64,000 nucleotides of DNA, from the NCBI GenBank assembly GCA_030533445.1, contig CM060073.1:43474428-43538427 (forward strand), in the 5' to 3' direction. The translations under genes and the position numbers were made by a program. This DNA is from Cyprinodon diabolis (lineage: Eukaryota > Chordata > Actinopteri > Cyprinodontiformes > Cyprinodontidae). The notes beneath the pieces were generated by a model. The model did no database searches. It saw nothing but the letters and a program-made list of their open reading frames with translations, and was not told the DNA's origin. Below, one piece after another: positions 1 to 64,000 of this stretch; positions within the stretch are counted from its first letter, which is position 1; every line of letters begins with the position of its first letter.

Positions 1-519
1 TTTATTTTGACTGTTTTTCTGAAGTCAGTTATTACAATCAGAAGATGACATATGAAATTAGCGGCATCTGAGATACCAACAATGCTCTGTCATGCAGAGT
101 GGAAGAGAAATGCTTCTAACTCCTGAGGATAAAAAAAAAAACTGAGTCCTGCTCCATCTACTGAGCAGCTGAGGTACTACCCACAGCAATGACCTCACTG
201 GAGATTTCCTGTCTGCAAAATAAACAACACCCACAGACAGATCTGACTCCCGGGTCACCAATTTTAATCTAAAAGATTCTTTGTTTTCAGTACTGTGCAC
301 TCCTTCACTGTTGCTGCTTTTGAAATAAAGAACATGGGAATGTTGCCATATGGCTTGTCAATATTTTAGACCTAATACAATTTACAGCTTTCTTCCAGGT
401 CCTCTAAGATGCCTTTAATAGATTGATAAAGTACTGTAACCAAAATCCTGACTGCATTTATGTCAAAATCTTGTTTTAACAATACTATATTGATATTTGA
501 AAAATTCATAGAAGCTGCT

Positions 520-890
520 CAGTAGAGCAGTGAGCAGCACTGCTTCCTTACAGCAAGAAGGTTTTGGGTTCAATTCCCAGCCCGGGGTCTTTCTACATGG
601 AGTTTGCATATTCTCTCTGAGCATGTGTGGGTTCTCTCTGGGTACTCCGGCTTCCTTCCACAGTCCAAAAACATGACTTTTAGGTTAATTGGCTTCTATA
701 AATCCTCCTTCGGTGTGAGTGTGTGTGTGAATAGTTGTTTGTCCTGTTTGTGATTGGCGACCTGTCCAGGGTGTACCCCACCTCTCACCCATTGACAGCT
801 GGAGATAGGCACCAGCACCCCTCGTGACCCCGCTTGGGATAAGTGTGAAGGAAAATGGAGGGAAAGGCTTTTTAATTCTGTGTATTTTAT
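520..890 (+). repeat. Teleost dispersed repeat family 1, copy A
   Basis: Runs from GCAGCACTGCTTCCTTACAG through GGGTCTTTCTACATGGAGTT to the GGCGACCTGTCCAGGGTGTA segment and the CTGGAGATAGGCACCAGCAC tail. The same order of blocks recurs at 39025-39400, and partly at 35515-35705 and 62055-62225. It is a common interspersed fish repeat; the class is not certain. Confidence 0.75.
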
Positions 891-3199
891 CCATATAGAA
901 CCAAATTATAACACATCATCTCAGATAGGCTGGTTAAAATCTATCTGAGTTAACTTTAAATTATGAGTGTCTTAAATTCTGAAAATCTGAAGTTTAAAGG
1001 AATTATTATAACCTCTAAAAAATCCACCTCATTTTAGGAAATTCTCGCCTATTTTGCATACCCAAATGGAAAAGCAAATAACTTAGGAACTGTGAGCTCA
1101 AATTACATGTGTGATACATTATTTGAAAGCGAACACCTTCTAGTTTCTGAATATATACATGCAAATTGGGTGAGTAAAATACCAGAGCTGCAACGAAGCC
1201 CATGCTGCATCAGTTCAAACATGAAAAGTTTGCAAAGTAGTTTTTTTTTATTCTCAAAAATAAAAGGTCTTTTTTTGAACAGCAGTAATAAAGACATGTT
1301 TGCATGTTGTGGCTGCTTTGTCATGGTACATTTTGACATGCTGCTATATCTGTGTTAATTGTGCTTTGGTGCTCACTATTTCCATAAAATGAACTAGACG
1401 GTTGAATTGTGGAGAATCTAAGCTTTCCAATGACGTCTAACATGCCTATATTGGTAAACATTTTACCAGTGTAATTTTCATGCAGTTATTAGGAGTTATT
1501 ATTACACTTTAGAACGTGGTGGGTATTGAGAGGTTAAAAAAAATGTTTCTTTTGCAACAGAAATCTTTTTCCTAAAGTCTTCTTTTGGTTGAAAAAAAAA
1601 TGCCCTTATTACTTTTTTTTCTAAGGGAAATTGATTAGTTGATAGATTTTGAATGTATGAATTAGGCAGAGTTTGTCTTTTCCTCCACAGCGCTGTTACT
1701 ATTACCAATCAGCTGTTAGAAGTGTTTTTGTTCCTCTTTTTTACAGTATGGTTCTGGAGGGATCTAAATTGAGAACCCATCCCAAGCTCCTTTTATATCT
1801 TATATCAGTCGTATTAAGAATAGAAATAATCCTTATAGATGTATTTATATTTTTCTATAATGGTAAATCTATATTAATCTGAAAATTATACAAAATCTTT
1901 GTGCCATTTGAATCTACGTTTAAATTACTCTATGGTATATTTAAATATAATTTAAATATATTTTATGGTTCAGTTCAATATGATCTGGAGTACATATAAT
2001 AATAGGATTTATAAATAATATGTAAGTAATTATCAAAATATATGCAAACAGAATACTTTTTGGACGTTATTCGATGTTCTTTATCGTTTTTCTTTATCTG
2101 TTATGCCTTTTGTGGGCATAATTTTTACAGAAAAAACAATTTTATTTAAAAATCTGGCTTCAAGGTTTAAGTTGAGTTTATCCAAATTCAATTGATTTAA
2201 AAAGAAATTCGATTTTTTTCTTTAATTTCAAAATAAATACAGAAGTGTTTCCCTTTGTTAAAGTTTTTTTTTTTTACTTTAGTTTTAGTTTGTCTATTTT
2301 GTTTTGACATGGAAAAAGTTCTGACCTTTGTTGTTTTTTGTTGTTGGGTTTTGTTTTGTTTTTTTGTTGTTTTTGGCATAGCACCTCGGTGCTGTGAAAG
2401 TCTTTTCATGCTCACACAGAAATTCTTAGTTTATATCTCATAGCTGCTCAGCTCATTGTTTAGAAAACTTTTGGTTTGTTCTATGTAAGTCAAACCCAAT
2501 CATGTAATCATGATTCTTGCAACATCTTGGTTATATAATCTGCCATGCTTTCATTTTTTGTTATTTGGATCTCAATATTTTTATTGTATTTCTGGTGTAT
2601 TTGCTGACATCAGATTAAGACGTTTCCTTTTTTGATTCATGAATCTGTTTTTGTTTTTAATGACCATATTTAATGTTCTTTGTGTTTATTAGCCCCCCTT
2701 TGCTTTTCCCTGCTTCATTCCGACAGCTATTCTCTCCATCCTGTCCTCAGTGTTTAGGCTTCTTAGTTTCCAGATAAACAGTGCTGGTTTACTCAGTAAC
2801 CCTCACCCAGGGTTGATATACTGTCCCCCTTTTTTACCATCTCTGTAGGTTTGTCTTCATAATCAAACATCTTTTATTCCATCCTACTTCTGTTCTGTTG
2901 GCATTTTGGTCCAACCAAACATTAACAATGACAGTTTAATGTCTGTTTAGGGTTTCATGAATCATTACAAAAGAAAAATGTTGTGGTCAATACTAGGTTG
3001 TAATTTAAAAGTTTAATAACATTTACAGACACCCATGAACATGTCATTAATCCTCAAAGTCAACACTTTTAAACTAGGCACTGTACAACTTGGACTTGAA
3101 CTGGGTTATTGCTGCAATACCTAGATTTTTTTTTGGTTTTTTTTGGTTTGTTTTCAGATGACCTTTTGTAAATTTGCTGATGCTTTTAGAAAGATGGCA

Positions 3200-3700
3200 C
3201 AAGGTCTGATTTGGAATACCTTGATACAGTACACAGAGGAGTAAAGGGTCAACTCAGCAACTGGAAAATCCCGGTTCGTGTGGCCAAATATGTCATCAAT
3301 CACCACGGCACCACCACCGTGCTTGACAGTCGGTATGCCGCTGTTATTCTAATGATACACTTTTCATGGTTTTTCCAGACATATAGCTATTCATTTTTAC
3401 CAAACATTTCTACATTGGTCTCATCTGTCCACATCTATTGTTCCAGAAGTTTGGTGTTTTACTCAAATGCTGCTTGTGTTCTGCCCATCATCTTGTAACC
3501 CTTCCAACAAATTATGATGATGTATTTCTGTTTCCCTCATTGTCAGAAACGTTATGAAAAATGCCAGCTGACCTCTGTGGAGTCTAACACGAGGTTCTTG
3601 TGGTTTTGCACTTTCTGTGAGTATTGCTTTGTCTGACCTTGTGGTGAATTTGCTGCAACACCTGCCAAGCTGCTACTTTCCAACTTAAGTCCTAAGGAAG
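3200..3700 (-). mobile_element. Degenerate Tc1/mariner transposase relic
   Basis: Read on the minus strand, the piece around 3370-3440 resembles the Tc1 core: FWNN, then after a frame slip WTDETNVEMFG. Frames are broken by small indels, so it is dead. Limits are approximate. Confidence 0.55.
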
Positions 3701-4329
3701 CAGAAAGGGTGGATTTAGTTTTTCATATTGAGATTTTCCACTGTGGCTTCAGATTTTGCTTAATACAAAATGACAGTGTGGAATTTATGTGTTTTTGTAC
3801 ACATATGGTTTGATTTATATAACTTCTATAACCAGGTAAAAGTCAGATAATTTTTTCTTATGCCCTCGACGGGAAGAGAGTCAACCAGCTTGATTTTAAG
3901 GTACGAAAAGTCATTATTTCTGCAACTTTAACACTTTTAAGTGGTTAAAGTTGCAGACTTTTCCCAACATGCTTCTAGGTAGAAGTCAAACAGAGACCCC
4001 CATATCCCTGCAGTAAACGCCTGTGATTTGTGGCATCAATAAGTCAGTGGAGTAGTAAAGCTCTTCTGGGGGTAGATACCGGCTCTGCCTCACAGTAAAC
4101 CCACTTTAAGGCTTTGTTGTTTTCTTTTATTTTTTCAAGAAAAGAGATGATTAACAGTAAAGATAAAGGCTCTTTTAATAAAACATATTTTATCCCACAT
4201 AAGTTTTGATTTAGGCTAAGCTTTGGCAGAAACATCAAATTATGGGATAAGGTGAGGGGAAGAAATAATAAGTTTTCTAAAGCTATGGCTTAACTTTTTA
4301 CTGGTAACTTTATGAGATACACCAATTAA

Positions 4330-4335
<6 letters not shown>

Positions 4336-4396
<61 letters not shown>
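4336..4396. repeat. (TA)n microsatellite
   Basis: About 30 uninterrupted TA units. Confidence 0.97.
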
Positions 4397-4400
<4 letters not shown>

Positions 4401-5332
4401 TCAATGCATTTATGCTTCTTGACAGGAGCAGGAAAACTTACTGAAGTTCAGAGCATCAGATTGTGGAAAAAGGGAGATTTACGTTACTTTGAACAGCTAC
4501 TGCCAAACGGGCTGGTTTGATATTTTCTGGAACAGCCACTGAGATTTTGACACATTACTGTTTATTGCTGGGAATGTCCTGATAATGTTCACTGAGCAAC
4601 AGTTTGTGTGCATAACAGAAAAACCTTGTTGATGTCAAAGTGGAAGGATCCAGCTGGTTCGAGCTGATAGACAGTAGGGCTGCCATGATACTAGGATCTC
4701 AGTAATGATGTGTTTTAAAACCGTCTAGAAAAGCAGTGCAGAGAGAAACCCTTCAAGACCTGTTAATTCCCTTTATTGCAAGCATTTATTTTGGTTTCAG
4801 CTGTTACTGGAAAAACACTTTCATTTACAGTGTAGACAAATCTCAAAGGAATGTTTCGGCACTTTGATGAATTTATGGCTTTCTGAAGGTCCAACCAGAT
4901 AAAACCGAGAAATAAATTTGCGGAAACAGGGATCATTTTGGCACATTACTGTAGAAAAAAAAACATTTATCTGTACAGCTATTCAAAGCAATTACAGCAA
5001 AAGAGGCCTTTAATTTGTAGATAAATCCATTAACAATCAATGTTAATTGAGGTGAGTTCTCTTGTTCATTTCTGGCCCCAGATTAGTTAAATGTAGTGTG
5101 GATTATATTTTAATTTGTTTTTGTTTTTAAACTGCCTTTTTTATCATTTACACCAATCACACAAACTAAAAATACCTCAGTGACATTCAAAATAGCAACT
5201 TCTGTTAGGGGCAAATCTGAAAAAAAGGAGTGTAAAAAAAGAAAAAAGATGTGCCGGTAAACCAGTGGATCTATGACAACTCAAACCCCATGTTGCCAAG
5301 ATTTGTTCGAAGCAGTTATCTTTTCAAATGAC

Positions 5333-5338
5333 TTTAAT
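5333..5338 (-). promoter_or_regulatory. Candidate polyadenylation signal for hmcn2
   Basis: Reads ATTAAA on the minus strand, about 380 nt past the stop. The AATAAA hexamers at 4784-4789 and 4772-4777 (minus strand, about 930 nt past the stop) are alternatives. Sequence alone does not decide which is used. Confidence 0.25.
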
Positions 5339-5713
5339 AAATAATATAGGGAAAGGGGGAGGTTAGGGCATTAAACAATGCCATAGATTTGGAAATATCT
5401 CTGTACCAACCTGGATGGATATAAAACACAATCATCAAGTAATAAAACAATGGATTGACAGAAAATTCTGGAGGAAAAAAAAATCATCCAGATTGTAAAT
5501 GGAGATTAAATTATGTTACAGGTATGTTTTCCCATTTGGTTTGTATAGGAGAGTCTCGCTTCTTTCCCATTAAGGCCATACATATACCAGACATCTTCAC
5601 CACAGTCTCTGAAGTCAAATCCTCCTCCGGTTTAGAAAAACTGAGTCAAAGATTCTTTAAATGATCTGATTTTTGGTGGCAGGAGAGAGTCATTTGTAAA
5701 TAAACCTTTGGGT

Positions 5714-63112
<57,399 letters not shown>

Positions 63113-64000
63113 CTACAGTCAGAAACATACATCCTTAGAAACAGATCACCTGTGGGAAAGGTACATTTCAACACTCACTCTGAGAAAAATCTTTATATTT
63201 AACATCAAGCCTCCTTTAATGGCTCTTAAGACCTCTCCTCAATAACCAGTGTTATTATTGGTTTGACGGCCCTGTAATTGCTGGCTTAGAAAATAGAAAA
63301 AAAAGGGATTAATGGGCTCAGCTCAGCTGCCAGCCAGCTGACACATACCCTCCTTGGTGAATTCCCTGGACATTACATGTGGTAAAATTGACCTATAATT
63401 AAACGCTTGTATTAAGCTTGCCAGCTAATGGTTATAGCAGGTAATGACAACAGCATAAGTGATTTTAAAAGTCAGGTCAAAAAGCATGAAAGTAAATGAA
63501 GAGTGCATGAATTTGTGCATTACGAAATGTATGGATCTTTGTAAACAGAACAGGTGGTAATCAGAGCCACACGACAGATAGAATGAAGCAGATCAGTCAG
63601 GAGCTCCAAAGGAAAACAGACAAAAAATAACAGTCATATTTTGTTTCTGGAAACAAAAGATTATGTTAGCCAACAATGGAAAACAAGGTCAAAAGGTCAT
63701 AGTAAACAGTGGATACTGAATATTAATAAATTCACTATTTTCTTAGACAGAGCCATCTATTAGGGTGATTTATCATATCCTCTGAAATAGAAAGTATTTA
63801 TGAATCAGTGCCTTTGAAGTTCATTTTTCTATGTCTGCTTCTGTCTCCTTGAACCCCAGCTGGCCTCAGATGAAGCCCGCTCACACTGAGCCTGGTTCTT
63901 GTTGAGGTTTCTTCCTGTTAAGTAGGAGTTTTTTTTCTCTATGGTTACCACATGCATGCTCTGTGTGAGGGATTGCTGTAGAGTCAACAACACAATGCAG
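63113..64000 (-). other. Intron at the right edge
   Basis: No Ig-coding exon is visible. About 63845-64000 resembles the 3' end of fish L2-type LINEs (CTCACACTGAGCCTGGTTCT, GAGGTTTCTTCCTGTTAAGT, CAACAACACAATGCAG). Confidence 0.55.

Larger units (their letters stand above)
1..5713. other. Downstream flank of hmcn2, no other gene recognised
   Basis: AT-rich DNA with low-complexity T runs (for example 2262-2370). It holds a dispersed repeat (520-890), a Tc1 relic (about 3200-3700), a TA tract (4336-4396) and the hmcn2 3' untranslated region next to 5713. Short open frames here have no recognisable domain and no coding-like pattern. Confidence 0.6.

Noticed and set aside
63325..63365. Possible missing exon for the half Ig domain, ending at a GTATGT donor
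   Set aside because: It has no cysteine or tryptophan in a usable frame and no convincing acceptor; the true exon is probably beyond 64000.

Overview
This window looks like teleost fish nuclear DNA. It is AT-rich and intron-rich, and its introns are full of fish-type transposon debris: L2-like LINE pieces, Tc1/mariner transposase relics, hAT-like and other small terminal-inverted-repeat elements, tRNA-derived SINEs and long TA microsatellites. I see no bacterial genes, operons, CRISPR arrays or intact RNA genes.

One gene fills almost the whole window, on the minus strand. It is the 3' two thirds of a hemicentin, a giant secreted extracellular-matrix protein, most probably hemicentin-2 (hmcn2). 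I placed 65 coding exons between 63112 and the stop codon at 5714-5716. With these boundaries the coding sequence is 10,034 nt, that is 2 nt completing a split codon plus 3,344 codons including the stop. Every junction keeps frame and no exon carries an internal stop. In transcript order (right to left) it encodes: the back half of an immunoglobulin (Ig I-set) domain, 27 complete Ig domains (called Ig1 to Ig27 here), one thrombospondin type 1 repeat, a nidogen-type G2F beta-barrel on four exons, eight calcium-binding EGF domains and the fibulin/hemicentin C-terminal module. The signal peptide, von Willebrand A domain, remaining Ig domains and promoter lie beyond 64000.

Layout: 1-5713 is downstream flank, with a possible 3' UTR, a dispersed repeat, a Tc1 relic and a TA tract. 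5714-13349 holds the C-terminal module, the EGF exons and the end of G2F. 13481-15679 holds the rest of G2F and the TSP1 exon. 19410-63112 holds the Ig exons, with transposon-rich introns of up to about 3.9 kb. 63113-64000 is intron.

The clearest unusual content is in the introns. Three transposon-in-repeat nestings have readable target-site duplications (18408-18815, 32040-32953, 36229-36947), and one of them keeps the zinc-finger start of a hAT transposase. There is a long hairpin between the two exons of Ig21, three further MITE-like elements, and one exon (21801-22014) that bridges two Ig domains where every other Ig boundary has a phase 1 intron. I found no credible new molecular system. 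Exon boundaries and repeat assignments were made by eye.
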